This document shows, piece by piece, positions 8,348 to 17,725 of a DNA stretch of 64,000 nucleotides. The position numbers were made by a program, and so were the translations under genes. The notes beneath the pieces are model-generated. The model saw nothing but the letters and a program-made list of their open reading frames with translations, made no database searches and was not told where the DNA came from. Source of the DNA: an uncultured Pelagibacteraceae bacterium. Its GTDB lineage: Bacteria; Pseudomonadota; Alphaproteobacteria; Pelagibacterales; Pelagibacteraceae. Each line of letters starts with the position of its first letter. Within the stretch, counting starts at the first letter, position 1. The DNA lies in NCBI GenBank assembly GCA_902570525.1, contig CACFYN010000003.1, positions 1 to 64,000 on the forward strand, read 5' to 3'.

Positions 8348-9567
8348 TATTTATGTTTTTTATTATCCTCATCAACGGCATGTTTTAATCTTTCTAGAAA
8401 ATCTGGTATTGCGCTTTTAACTCGGCTCCATGTTGGTATAAAAGGTGTATCCATAGGATTTTTAAAAAACGACTCTCCTGCTTTCATTATATTTAGCGCA
8501 AATAACTCAACTGCCTTTTCCTCAGTATGAGAGTCGAACTTTAAGCCATTCATTTCAGCATCACTTCTATATGTATCTATTAAGTCTAATGCAGATCTAT
8601 AGTAAGTTGCTTTTAAAGATCTAAAAGTTTCAAGACTGAATGAATTTCCTTGTGTTGCGAGCTTTCTAATTAATGTTTTAATAATATCTGTAGACATTCT
8701 CGAAAGCCCTTTTTTATCATCCCCAATAGATAATTCTTGGTGTTTATGATCATAAGTATCAGCTAAATCAACTTGGCAAATATTATTTGGTGAAAAATTC
8801 CTTTGCATTTCAGATAATACTCCAACTTCAATTCCCCAATCAGATGATATTCTTAATTCCGATAATACATTTCTTCTAAAAGAAAATTCTCCAGCTAAAG
8901 GATATTTAAATGACTTCATAAATTCTAAATAGTCACTTCTACCAATTGTTTTTTCTAATGCGGTTATCAAAGGAAATACAAGCAGTCTTGCAACCCGGCC
9001 ATTCATTTTACCTTGTGCTACCCTTGGATAATAACCTTTGCAAAATTCGAAGTTAAAAAATGGATTAACAACTGGATAAAATAATTTTGCTAGCATTCTT
9101 CTATCATAGGTTTTTATATCACAATCATGCAAGGCAACCGATCTTGCATTATCTCTTGCAATACACATACCAAGACAATACCAAACATTTCTTCCCTTAC
9201 CGAGTTCATTAGGTGCAAGATTTTTTTTCTTTAATTCGTTATGGAGTTTTTTTAGTCTTGGTCCGTCATTCCATAAAATTGAGAAAGGTGTTTTTAGTTT
9301 TTTAAAGAATTTATGGGCTTTATCTGCCTGTTTTTTATTTGCTCTATCTAACCCAATAATGATATGGCTAAGATAATTTACTTTACTTATTTCACTAACA
9401 ATTCTTGGTAATGCATCTCCTTCAAGTTCTGAATAAAGACTTGGAAGAATTAACTCCATTTTTCTCTCTTTAGAAAATTTTAATAAATCTTTTTCTATGT
9501 CCTTTGTAGATTTTGTGCCGAAATCATGCAAACTTGAAATAATACCGTTCTGAGAAAAATCACTCAT
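8347..9567 (-). CDS. gpgS: glucosyl-3-phosphoglycerate synthase (GT81-like)
   Basis: A 406-residue GT-A glycosyltransferase resembling GpgS, which joins glucose from a nucleotide sugar to 3-phosphoglycerate as the first step of glucosylglycerate synthesis. The metal-binding DxD motif is D148-C-D150 (ALHDCDIKTY). GKGRNVWYCLG near 123-133 and the DTYDHKHQ segment near 279 fit the family. It follows the phosphatase by 17 nt and overlaps the phosphorylase by one base, completing a synthesis plus breakdown set. No signal peptide; cytosolic. Confidence 0.82.
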   Translation of the reverse strand: MSDFSQNGIISSLHDFGTKSTKDIEKDLLKFSKERKMELILPSLYSELEGDALPRIVSEISKVNYLSHIIIGLDRANKKQADKAHKFFKKLKTPFSILWNDGPRLKKLHNELKKKNLAPNELGKGRNVWYCLGMCIARDNARSVALHDCDIKTYDRRMLAKLFYPVVNPFFNFEFCKGYYPRVAQGKMNGRVARLLVFPLITALEKTIGRSDYLEFMKSFKYPLAGEFSFRRNVLSELRISSDWGIEVGVLSEMQRNFSPNNICQVDLADTYDHKHQELSIGDDKKGLSRMSTDIIKTLIRKLATQGNSFSLETFRSLKATYYRSALDLIDTYRSDAEMNGLKFDSHTEEKAVELFALNIMKAGESFFKNPMDTPFIPTWSRVKSAIPDFLERLKHAVDEDNKKHK

Positions 9568-9584
9568 AATAAATTTTAATCCGT

Positions 9585-10382
9585 TTATTTAATTTTTTCT
9601 AGCGCCATTTTGACAACTTCTTCCCATCCAAGTGGAGCAGATTGTTTCGAAACTAAGCAATTATTTATATTTATTGGCTCCATAAGAAATTGATCGTTAA
9701 ATACTAGACATGCAATGTTGCTATTTCTTAACATGTCTAGATCATTATAATTATCACCAACGCCAATTGTTTTAACTTCATCTTCAGTTTTTTTAATTAT
9801 TTTAATAACTCTATTCATCGCTTTTAGCTTACTTACATTATCGCAAATATTCATCACACGCCCACCCTCGTGAAGAGATAGACCAATATTTTTTACAACT
9901 TTAAATAAATCTTTTTTTTGTTCACTATTTCCTTTAAATAAAATAGGTGTTGAATAATTTCTATTAAGAACTTTTCTCAAATTTTTATCTGGTAATCCAA
10001 AAATTTCACGTTGAATTTTGCTTTCCATTTTCGAAATTAATTTACATTTAGATCTTAAGTTTTCAGGTACTTCTTTTTGAAAAACTTTTAATGTAATTTC
10101 TTTCTCCCTGCTTAAAACAATATTATTTGGGAAATTTTTATTTATGTTATCCAATCCAAATATTGCAGACCCATTTTCTGAAATAAAGGGTAAATTTAAA
10201 TCTAGTTTTTTATTAAAATCTTCAATCTCTACTTGGGTTTTACTTGTATTAGGAATTATTATTATTCCTTCAGTTACAAGGTTCTTTATAAAATCTTTTA
10301 TTTCATCAAAATTAAAAGTGTCCCTATTTAATAGTGTACCATCTAAATCAGTAAAAATAATTACTGAATGTTTTTTTTTCAT
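9585..10382 (-). CDS. HAD phosphatase, mannosyl/glucosyl-3-phosphoglycerate phosphatase type
   Basis: A 265-residue HAD-superfamily Cof/MPGP-type phosphatase. Motif I is DLDGT with D12 (nucleophile) and D14, the conserved Lys is near K185, and motif IV is GVGDNYNDLDM (D210, D214). A cap domain lies between motifs I and III. In this operon it should dephosphorylate glucosyl-3-phosphoglycerate to glucosylglycerate (GpgP role). Substrate assignment comes from the neighbours. It is 29 nt downstream of the ABC ATPase gene. Confidence 0.82.
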   Translation of the reverse strand: MKKKHSVIIFTDLDGTLLNRDTFNFDEIKDFIKNLVTEGIIIIPNTSKTQVEIEDFNKKLDLNLPFISENGSAIFGLDNINKNFPNNIVLSREKEITLKVFQKEVPENLRSKCKLISKMESKIQREIFGLPDKNLRKVLNRNYSTPILFKGNSEQKKDLFKVVKNIGLSLHEGGRVMNICDNVSKLKAMNRVIKIIKKTEDEVKTIGVGDNYNDLDMLRNSNIACLVFNDQFLMEPININNCLVSKQSAPLGWEEVVKMALEKIK

Positions 10383-10411
10383 TATATTATTTTTGGGTTT
10401 ATCTTTATTGA

Positions 10412-11464
10412 CTATCTTATCCTATTTCTATTTTTGTCAAACAGATATATTTTATCTTTTGTGAAAGATATTTTTAAAGTCTTACCTGATACATTATCTG
10501 ATGTTTTTACATTAATCTCTTTGTTAGAAGCAGTTGAATAGATAATTTTTTCAAATCCTAAATTTTCTACAAGATCGATTTTAACATCTATCTTTATTGG
10601 ATGTGAATCTGTTACACTTATGTCCTCAGGCCTTATACCTAAATAAATTTCATCTTTAAAATTGATATTTTCAAACACAATCTCATTATTAAAAAAATTT
10701 ATTGTATTGTTATTAATTATATTCTCTTTATTTAATTTAATTATATTCATCTTCGGTGAACCAATAAACTCTGCAACAAAAACATTATTTGGATCAGCAT
10801 AAATTTCATTAGGTGTACCAAACTGTTCTATATTTCCATTATTTAAAATCACTATTCTGTCAGCAAGTGTCATTGCTTCAACCTGATCATGAGTGACATA
10901 AATAATATTAGAATTTATATTCTTATGAAGTTTTGAAATTTCTACTCTCATCTCTGATCGTAATGCTGCATCTAAATTAGATAGTGGTTCATCAAATAAA
11001 AAAAGTTTAGGATTTCTTGTTATTGCTCTGCCTATTGCAACTCTTTGTCTTTGACCTCCAGAAAGCTCTTTTGGTTTCCTATCTAGCAAATCTTGGATTT
11101 GAAGTGTTTTAGCAGCCTCGTTTACTTTTTTTTCAATATCACTTTTAGAATGTTTTTCCATTTTAAGTCCGAAAGACATATTTTCATAAACATTCATATG
11201 CGGGTACAAAGCATATGATTGAAAGACCATAGCTATTCCTCTCTTTGAAGGAATTAAATTATTGATTACTTTGTTATCTAAAAAAATTTCTCCTTCATCA
11301 ACTTTTTCAAGACCTGAAATCATTCTTAACAACGTAGACTTTCCACAACCAGATGGTCCTACTAATACAATAAATTCACCGTCAGTAATTTTTATATTAA
11401 AATCATTAATTACTTTGTTATTGCCAAAAGATTTGTTTAGATTTTTAATTATAATTTCTGACAT
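10412..11464 (-). CDS. sugar ABC transporter ATP-binding protein (MalK/UgpC type)
   Basis: A 350-residue ATPase with Walker [10 protein letters not shown] (near 37-45), signature LSGGQRQR, Walker B LFLFDEP, switch His (VTHDQ) and a C-terminal OB-like regulatory domain (from about residue 240) typical of CUT1 carbohydrate importers. It should power the permeases encoded divergently at 12955 and 14204. It is the first gene of a minus-strand operon with the glucosylglycerate genes, which ties the transporter to that solute. Confidence 0.9.
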   Translation of the reverse strand: MSEIIIKNLNKSFGNNKVINDFNIKITDGEFIVLVGPSGCGKSTLLRMISGLEKVDEGEIFLDNKVINNLIPSKRGIAMVFQSYALYPHMNVYENMSFGLKMEKHSKSDIEKKVNEAAKTLQIQDLLDRKPKELSGGQRQRVAIGRAITRNPKLFLFDEPLSNLDAALRSEMRVEISKLHKNINSNIIYVTHDQVEAMTLADRIVILNNGNIEQFGTPNEIYADPNNVFVAEFIGSPKMNIIKLNKENIINNNTINFFNNEIVFENINFKDEIYLGIRPEDISVTDSHPIKIDVKIDLVENLGFEKIIYSTASNKEINVKTSDNVSGKTLKISFTKDKIYLFDKNRNRIR

Positions 11465-11563
11465 TTGCTAAATTTATAGCGATTTTAAAAAACCATTAAG
11501 TGTTGTTAAAAATTTATTACACTGATAGATTTATGCAATAAAAATTTCATAGGGAAAATTATA

Positions 11564-11571
11564 AGGGGGAA
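11564..11571 (+). promoter_or_regulatory. strong ribosome binding site of the binding-protein gene
   Basis: Purine run AAGGGGGA, ending 3 nt before the ATG at 11575. It is far stronger than the weak or absent Shine-Dalgarno sequences of most genes here and fits the high copy number of a periplasmic binding protein. A possible promoter (TTGTTA, 17-nt spacer, TAGATT) lies about 50 nt further upstream. Confidence 0.6.
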
Positions 11572-11574
11572 ACT

Positions 11575-12903
11575 ATGTTAAAAAAAATAATAATCAAATT
11601 CGCTGTTCTCGCTTTTTTAATGTCAAATGCTAGTTTTGCTGACATTAAATTTTGGACGACTGAAGTCCAGCCAGCAAGAATGGCTAAACAACAGGAGATG
11701 GCAAAAGCTTTTGAAGCTCAATCTGGTATTAAGGTTGAGGTTATTCCTGTAGAGGAAAAAGATCTTGGAACAAGAGCAACAGCAGCTGCAGCTGCTGGTG
11801 ATCTACCAGATGTAATTTATCATACATTACAATATGTGTTGCCTTGGGCAGAAGCTGGTATCTTGGATGTTGATGCAAATAATGCTGTAGTAAAAGATTT
11901 GGGTAAAAAAACTTTTGCTCCTGGAGCATTAAACATGGCTAAGTCTGGATCAAAGATTGCAGCTGTTCCGGTTGACGGTTGGACGCAAATGGTTGTTTAC
12001 AGAAAAGACTTATTTCAAAAAGCAGGTCTCGAACCACCAACAAACTATGCAAATATAGTTAAAGCAATTAATGCGCTATCAAATGACAATATGTATGGTT
12101 TTGTTGCTGCAACAAAAACTGATGAAAATTTTATGAGTCAGGTTTTAGAGCATGTACTTTTAGCAAACGGAGTAAATCTTGTTAAAAAAGGTGGAACAAA
12201 GAAACAAGGCAAAGCTTTAAAAAATTCTTTAGAGTTTTACAAAGTTTTAGCTAAGGCAAGTCCTAAAGGTGAATTATTTTGGAAGCAATCAAGAGCTTTA
12301 TATTTCGCTGGAAGAACACCAATGATAATTTGGTCACCATTTATAATGGATGAGTTAGCTGGTTTAAGAGATTCAGCACCACCAACATTTAACGTTGACC
12401 CAACTTCTAATGAGTTAGCTCAAAAAACTGGTTTCATCACTAATTTCAGCGGTCCTGACAATAAAAAAGGGGCAGCTTGGGCTGATATTAGATACTTTGG
12501 TATAACTGCAGATGCAGATACGGATGAAGCTAAAAAGTTCATAATGTATTCTATGAACGAAGGTTACACAGCTACATTAGGTATTGCACCTGAAGGAAAA
12601 TTTCCTGTAAGAAGAGGAAATTCAAGTGATCCTAATGCTTATACTAAAGCTTGGAGTAAACTTCCAGTTGGTGTAGATAGAAAGGCTCCTTTAACAGATC
12701 TTTATTCTTCTGATGTTATTAATAACATTGTTGCGGGATTAGATACTGCTAGTAGATGGGGAGTTAAAGAAGGAGAGCTTTCAAGAGCATCAAAAATAAT
12801 TAATTCTCAATTCTTAAATAGAATCACAAGAGAATTCATTGATGATCAAATTTCAGTTGATGAGGCAGTTAAGAAAATTAACGCTGAATTAGCTAAGTTT
12901 TAA
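11575..12903 (+). CDS. sugar ABC transporter substrate-binding protein
   Basis: A 442-residue periplasmic binding protein of the CUT1 (cluster B/D) type with signal peptide (KKIIIKFAVLAFLMSNASFA, cleaved before DIKFW). It shows the family pattern of DLPDVIYH near 78, repeated aromatic residues in the binding cleft and a helical C-terminal lobe. The ligand cannot be read directly; gene context suggests a glucoside such as glucosylglycerate or glucosylglycerol, or a simple sugar. A strong RBS precedes it. A terminator-like hairpin follows it, which should raise its level above the permeases. Confidence 0.9.
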   Translation: MLKKIIIKFAVLAFLMSNASFADIKFWTTEVQPARMAKQQEMAKAFEAQSGIKVEVIPVEEKDLGTRATAAAAAGDLPDVIYHTLQYVLPWAEAGILDVDANNAVVKDLGKKTFAPGALNMAKSGSKIAAVPVDGWTQMVVYRKDLFQKAGLEPPTNYANIVKAINALSNDNMYGFVAATKTDENFMSQVLEHVLLANGVNLVKKGGTKKQGKALKNSLEFYKVLAKASPKGELFWKQSRALYFAGRTPMIIWSPFIMDELAGLRDSAPPTFNVDPTSNELAQKTGFITNFSGPDNKKGAAWADIRYFGITADADTDEAKKFIMYSMNEGYTATLGIAPEGKFPVRRGNSSDPNAYTKAWSKLPVGVDRKAPLTDLYSSDVINNIVAGLDTASRWGVKEGELSRASKIINSQFLNRITREFIDDQISVDEAVKKINAELAKF

Positions 12904-12914
12904 TCAATAAGATT

Positions 12915-12951
12915 TAAAAAAAGCGGGTAATGTATTATTATCCGCTTTTTT
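12915..12951 (+). terminator. hairpin with T-tract between binding protein and permease
   Basis: AAAAGCGGGTAAT pairs with ATTATCCGCTTTT across a 5-nt loop (13 bp with one G-U), flanked by A and T runs. It reads as an intrinsic, near-symmetric terminator and begins about 12 nt after the binding-protein stop. The next start codon (12955) is only 4 nt past the T-tract, so partial read-through or 3'-end protection is likely. Confidence 0.8.
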
Positions 12952-12954
12952 CTT

Positions 12955-14214
12955 ATGAGTGACACTTTATCTAAAATAGAAAAAAGAACTGCATATACAT
13001 TACTTTTACCAGCAGTTTTTTTAGTTTTTTCTATAATATTATTTCCTATTTTTGCAAATATTTGGATTAGCTTTAAAGAAGTTAGTTTAAAAGATATTAG
13101 AATTCCAGAACCAAGAGCAAAAAAAATTGTCAAAAGCATATCAGATAATAATTCTGAATTAAAAATTGTTTATAAATTAAGAAATAGTTCTTTAATTCAA
13201 AAAATTTCAGATGTTGAATTTAAGGATAAACTTCCGAGCAATGTAATACCTGTAGATCTAGATTCTAGATGTGAATTTAAATCAAAGATAATTAAATGTC
13301 AGTTCGGTGAATGGGAAGCAAAATATAGAGAAAATTTCGAGGTAATAATTAAGAATGAAAATAATAATGAAATAGATAAAAAAGTAATTAAATCTCAAAA
13401 ACCATCCTTAAGTGGAAAAGCCGATAACATCCTTCTAACTACAAATTTTACATTAAAGAACTTTAAGAAAGTTTTTTATGAAGATGATTTTGTTGATTTA
13501 CTTCTAACTACATTTTACTTCACTTTTTTTGGTACAATTGGAGCAATATTCTTTGGAATTTTAGCTGCGCAACTTGTAAATCAAAATTTTTATGGCAGAT
13601 CATTTATGAGAAGTATTTTGCTTTTTCCATATGTTGGACCTGTAGTAGCTTTAGCTTACACTTGGACCTTATTACTTGATCCAAATAGCGGAACCTTCAA
13701 TGCCTTGATGGTAAATTTTAATATTTTTGATGAGCCAATTAATTTACTTGGTCAAAAATACATGGTGATGAACATTTTTGGCTTTGAGTTAAAATTAAGA
13801 TTAGCTTTAACTACAGTTATATTTTTTGAGATTTGGCGATATTTTCCACTAGCTTTTTTATTTATTCTTGCGAGGCTGCAAGCTGTTCCAAAAGATTTAT
13901 ATGAAGCTGCAGAGGTTGATGGAGCAGGGCCACTTAAAAAGTTTGTAAACATTACTCTTCCGCAAATAACCGCAATAATATCAATTTTATTTATGATTAG
14001 ATTTATTTGGAATTTTAATAAATTCGAGGATATTTTTTTATTAACTGGTGGCGCATCTGGAACTAGGACATTACCAATAAATGTTTACCAACAAGGTTTT
14101 GCAATATCAGATATAGGCATGGGATCTGCTGTCTCAATAGTAATAGTTTTATTACTTATAATTTTTATGTTTATTTATTTTAAATTAATTGGAAGAAAGG
14201 CAAATGAAATTTAA
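12955..14214 (+). CDS. sugar ABC transporter permease (MalF/UgpA type)
   Basis: A 419-residue inner-membrane permease. TM1 (about residues 14-35) is followed by a large extracytoplasmic segment of roughly 120 residues, similar in position to the MalF P2 loop, before the core TM2-TM6 from about residue 180. The cytoplasmic EAA loop is clear (YEAAEVDGAGPLKKFVNITLP near 319-339) and docks the ATPase. It has no Shine-Dalgarno sequence and follows a terminator hairpin by 4 nt. The 3' end overlaps the next permease by 11 nt. Confidence 0.9.
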   Translation: MSDTLSKIEKRTAYTLLLPAVFLVFSIILFPIFANIWISFKEVSLKDIRIPEPRAKKIVKSISDNNSELKIVYKLRNSSLIQKISDVEFKDKLPSNVIPVDLDSRCEFKSKIIKCQFGEWEAKYRENFEVIIKNENNNEIDKKVIKSQKPSLSGKADNILLTTNFTLKNFKKVFYEDDFVDLLLTTFYFTFFGTIGAIFFGILAAQLVNQNFYGRSFMRSILLFPYVGPVVALAYTWTLLLDPNSGTFNALMVNFNIFDEPINLLGQKYMVMNIFGFELKLRLALTTVIFFEIWRYFPLAFLFILARLQAVPKDLYEAAEVDGAGPLKKFVNITLPQITAIISILFMIRFIWNFNKFEDIFLLTGGASGTRTLPINVYQQGFAISDIGMGSAVSIVIVLLLIIFMFIYFKLIGRKANEI

Positions 14215-15397
14215 GTCATTAACTGTTTATTTATTGGCATCATCTATATTTTTATTATGTTTGTTGTCTATATTAAAAATAATGTCTACCTTACAAGGCA
14301 TAGATTTTACAAATCTAAACATTAGTCAAAATTTTATTCTTGGAATATGTTTATCACTTGGGTTGTTAGTTGTTGGGAATAAATTAAATCATTTTATAAA
14401 GATTTTTTCTTTCACATCAGTATTTACAATTTTTTATCTTTATATTAATGAGAGTGCTCCAATTTGGTATTATATTAGTGTATTTATAGTTATCTTATTT
14501 TTTTCACACAAAGTTAAGAATTATAATTTAAATTATTTAAAAGAAGATTTCGTATCAGAAAAAATAATTTTTGATTTTATAACTTTATTTGGAATTATAT
14601 TTTTTGCCTTTGTGATTTTGTTTCCATTTTACATAATGCTTGTGACCAGTTTTAAAACCCAAATTGCCCTATTAGTTAATCCTCTAGATTTCAGCTTAGA
14701 TTTTAAAAAAGATTTATCTGATTTATTTAAATCATATTTCGTTATCTTTGATACCTATAATTTTGGAAGATATATTCTTATCAGCTCATTTGTTTCTATT
14801 GGAACAGTAATAATAACCTTAATGTTTGCAATTCCTGCAGCTTATGCCGTAGCTAGGTTAAACTTTTTTGGTAAAACTTTTTTATCATCTTCAATATTAA
14901 TAATTTATATGTTTCCAGCTATAGTTCTTGTAATTCCTTTGTATACAGTCTTTAGCCAACTTGGCCTAAGAAACTCAGTTGTAGGTCTTTTAATTGTTTA
15001 TACTGCAACCACTTTGCCTGTAGCAATTTATATGTTGCAAGGTTATTTCAAAAGTATTCCTAAAGAGATTGAAGATGCTGGTATTATGGATGGTCATAGT
15101 TGGTTTGGTATCATTTTAAAAATCATAATTCCATTAAGTCTTCCTGCTATCGCATCTGTCGCGTTATATGTATTCATGATAGCTTGGAATGAATTTTTGT
15201 TTTCGTTAATGTTTTTAGATAATCCAAAATCTTTTACACTTTCAAGGGGTATTCAATATTTAACTGGAGATGCTGAAACACCAAGACAATACTTAATGGC
15301 GGGATCAGTAATTGTCACATTACCTGTGCTAATAATATTTATTTATTTTGAAAAATATTTAGTAAGTGGTTTAACAGCAGGAAGCGTAAAAGGTTAA
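14204..15397 (+). CDS. sugar ABC transporter permease (MalG/UgpE type) with N-terminal membrane extension
   Basis: The start is placed at the ATG at 14204, preceded by AGAAAGG, giving 397 residues; a TTG at 14189 is less likely. The EAA loop (EIEDAGIMDGHSWFGIILK, about residues 285-303) and the C-terminal MalG-like core are present. Before the core, the first 110 or so residues form about four extra hydrophobic helices not found in the usual 280-residue MalG-type permease. It overlaps the upstream permease gene by 11 nt, so translation is coupled. Confidence 0.88.
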   Translation: MKFKSLTVYLLASSIFLLCLLSILKIMSTLQGIDFTNLNISQNFILGICLSLGLLVVGNKLNHFIKIFSFTSVFTIFYLYINESAPIWYYISVFIVILFFSHKVKNYNLNYLKEDFVSEKIIFDFITLFGIIFFAFVILFPFYIMLVTSFKTQIALLVNPLDFSLDFKKDLSDLFKSYFVIFDTYNFGRYILISSFVSIGTVIITLMFAIPAAYAVARLNFFGKTFLSSSILIIYMFPAIVLVIPLYTVFSQLGLRNSVVGLLIVYTATTLPVAIYMLQGYFKSIPKEIEDAGIMDGHSWFGIILKIIIPLSLPAIASVALYVFMIAWNEFLFSLMFLDNPKSFTLSRGIQYLTGDAETPRQYLMAGSVIVTLPVLIIFIYFEKYLVSGLTAGSVKG

Positions 15398-15471
15398 TAT
15401 TATCTTAACATCAAAAAAAATTTATCGTTGATTAAAAGCAAGAATAATTTAAATTAAAATAAAAAGTTTAA

Positions 15472-15654
15472 ATGAATCCTACTGATATTTTACTTAGCAT
15501 AGCAATTGTTGGAATATATACTCTAGTTTATGTATATTTAAGGCATAACTATAAAAGTTATAAAAAAATATTTAAACTTTTTACTGAAGGTTTTGTTTAT
15601 GCAACAGTGATTACTGGTATTCTTTATTATTTAATCAAGCATATAGCATCATAG
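15472..15654 (+). CDS. 60-residue membrane protein of unknown function
   Basis: A small protein with two hydrophobic segments (about residues 5-24 and 40-57) separated by a basic stretch (RHNYKSYKK). No family recognised. It lies 74 nt after the permease and 3 nt before the serine hydrolase gene, both on the same strand, which argues that it is translated and may belong to the transporter operon. Confidence 0.5.
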   Translation: MNPTDILLSIAIVGIYTLVYVYLRHNYKSYKKIFKLFTEGFVYATVITGILYYLIKHIAS

Positions 15655-15657
15655 TAT

Positions 15658-16962
15658 ATGAAAAAAATATTACTAATCATTACTTTAAGCTTATTAACTT
15701 CAAGCAATCTATTTGCTGAGAGTTTAAATTGGTTTTTTAGTAAGTGGCTTTCTGAAAACGGACATCATCAATATTTAAATGAGCAAGGATCTCACAATCT
15801 AAATATCAAAATAAAAAATAAAGCATTTTCAGCTACTAATATTGCGTATCATTCAAACCCAAACAGAGATACGCTGATTTATTATTTATGGAAATATTCA
15901 TATAGAGATAGAAGTCAACATTTAAAAGAGTTTAAACCGACAAATAGTTCCTACGATTTTAAATTCAACTTAATTGAGGATGAATTTATAAAAAAGCAAA
16001 CGAAAACTGTAAAAAAGCAAATGAAAACCAAAGGTATCCTTAGTTATTTATATTATCAAGATGGTGAAGTATTAATTGACGAACTTTCTCCTAAAGAAAG
16101 ACTGGGAGAGTTTTTGAATAATGAAACAAAATTTTATTCAATGTCAATGGGCAAGTCAGTAACTTCTTATTTAGTAGGTCACGCAATATGTGAAGGTTAT
16201 ATTGATGGAGTTGATGCTAGAGTAAATGACTGGCCTATAATAAAAGATTCACTTTATCATGATCAAAAATTAATTAATTTTTTAAACATGAACACTGGTG
16301 ATCAAAAATATATTGATGAATTTGATGATGGTACCAGCAAATTAGGTGCATATGAAGATAGAGATATTGCAACAACCATGCGCGGTTTCTTTAACAACCA
16401 AAATACAAAAAAATCTAAGGAAAGATACAATTACAATGGATTTGTCACTCAGTTAATTTTAAACTATATGAAATTTAAAATTGGTGAAGATTATGATAAA
16501 TTTTATAGCAAAGTTTTCAACGATAAAATAAAGATCAAAAATAGCATTCGTTATGGCTACACTAGTTTTAATGAAAATTGGGGAAATGGACATCCTAACA
16601 TAATGGCAACGAGATTTGACTATCTTAGAATAGCAAAAGCTATAATGGATGATTATCAGAATGATACTTGTGTTGGAAAATATTTAAAAGAAATTTATGA
16701 AAGAAGAATACCAAAAGGAAGCAAAGAAAAAGAAGAGCCCTTATTTAATCGTACAAAATCATACGGGGGTCAATTTCATATGGATTTTCCAGGATTAAAA
16801 GACAAAATTATATTTGGTATGGGTGGCTATGGTGGGAATATGATTTTAATTGATGTAGAAAATTCAAGAATACTAGTTATTAATTCACTCCATTATAATA
16901 ATAAAAGTTATAAATATAATCACAAAAAACTACTGTACGATCCATTTAAAAAAGATAAGTAG
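15658..16962 (+). CDS. secreted serine hydrolase, beta-lactamase/class C family
   Basis: A 434-residue protein with a signal peptide (cleavage near LFA-E, residue 20-21) and a penicillin-binding-like serine hydrolase fold. S163-M-G-K166 is the SxxK nucleophile motif. Y259-N-G in RYNYNG sits where the YxN motif is expected. GMGGYGGN near residue 390 is the KTG-box region. The family includes esterases, peptidases and amide hydrolases, and the substrate is unknown. Position after a sugar importer suggests periplasmic processing of an imported compound, which is inference. Confidence 0.75.
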   Translation: MKKILLIITLSLLTSSNLFAESLNWFFSKWLSENGHHQYLNEQGSHNLNIKIKNKAFSATNIAYHSNPNRDTLIYYLWKYSYRDRSQHLKEFKPTNSSYDFKFNLIEDEFIKKQTKTVKKQMKTKGILSYLYYQDGEVLIDELSPKERLGEFLNNETKFYSMSMGKSVTSYLVGHAICEGYIDGVDARVNDWPIIKDSLYHDQKLINFLNMNTGDQKYIDEFDDGTSKLGAYEDRDIATTMRGFFNNQNTKKSKERYNYNGFVTQLILNYMKFKIGEDYDKFYSKVFNDKIKIKNSIRYGYTSFNENWGNGHPNIMATRFDYLRIAKAIMDDYQNDTCVGKYLKEIYERRIPKGSKEKEEPLFNRTKSYGGQFHMDFPGLKDKIIFGMGGYGGNMILIDVENSRILVINSLHYNNKSYKYNHKKLLYDPFKKDK

Positions 16963-16983
16963 AGAAAGATTAATTAATAGTAT

Positions 16984-17688
16984 TCAAATTTTAAAGCCTG
17001 CACTTTTAGCATCTTTATAAAAAGTTTTAACAGTTTCATTTGTTAGGGCTTTATATGATTTTCCAAATTTTTCAATTTTTTCAATAATAGATGGTGGTAC
17101 GGTAATAATCTGACACCCACATTGTTTAGCTTGGATATAATTATATGGTTCTCTAACACTAGCCCATAATATTTCAACATTTTTATATTTTCTAGCTGCG
17201 ATTACACTCTTTTTAATTTCAGGAATTGGATCTTTACCTGTATCACCAGCTCTTCCAGCAAAAATAGATATAATTACTTTTGTTTTTTTATTAATTGAAT
17301 TTAAAATTTTTTTTGTCTGTTTGAAGTTATATACAGCAGTAATATTGAGTTTTACTTTGTTAGTATTTAATTCTTTTATAATTTTACCCATAAAAAAGCC
17401 TCTTGAATTTGAAACTGGTATCTTAACGTATACATTTTTTCCCCATGTATTAATCTTAAGAGCTTGTTTTTTCATACCATTATAATTGTCAGCAAATACC
17501 TCCAACGAGACTGGTTTGTTTTTACAAATTTTTAGTATTTTTTTAGAATAGTTTTTATAATCTTTTGCTCCAGCTTTTTTCATTAAGCTTGGATTTGTTG
17601 TAAAACCTTTAACAATTTTTTTTTTATTAAATTTCCTAATTATATTTAATTCAGCTATATCACAAAAAATTTTAGTATTTTTTTTCAT
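16984..17688 (-). CDS. transaldolase-family protein (fructose-6-phosphate aldolase-like)
   Basis: A 234-residue TIM-barrel aldolase of the short transaldolase type. GFTTNPSLMKKAG (residues 28-40) is the family signature, K89 in VYVKIPV is the Schiff-base Lys, and SIFAGRAGDTGKDP is the phosphate-binding segment near 160. It could act as transaldolase in the pentose phosphate pathway or as a fructose-6-phosphate or related aldolase. The reaction is not decided by sequence. It is the last gene before the tRNA-Leu mini-element. Confidence 0.82.
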   Translation of the reverse strand: MKKNTKIFCDIAELNIIRKFNKKKIVKGFTTNPSLMKKAGAKDYKNYSKKILKICKNKPVSLEVFADNYNGMKKQALKINTWGKNVYVKIPVSNSRGFFMGKIIKELNTNKVKLNITAVYNFKQTKKILNSINKKTKVIISIFAGRAGDTGKDPIPEIKKSVIAARKYKNVEILWASVREPYNYIQAKQCGCQIITVPPSIIEKIEKFGKSYKALTNETVKTFYKDAKSAGFKI

Positions 17689-17725
17689 ATATGAGACCTT
17701 AGCAAGAATATTTGAAATAATAAGT

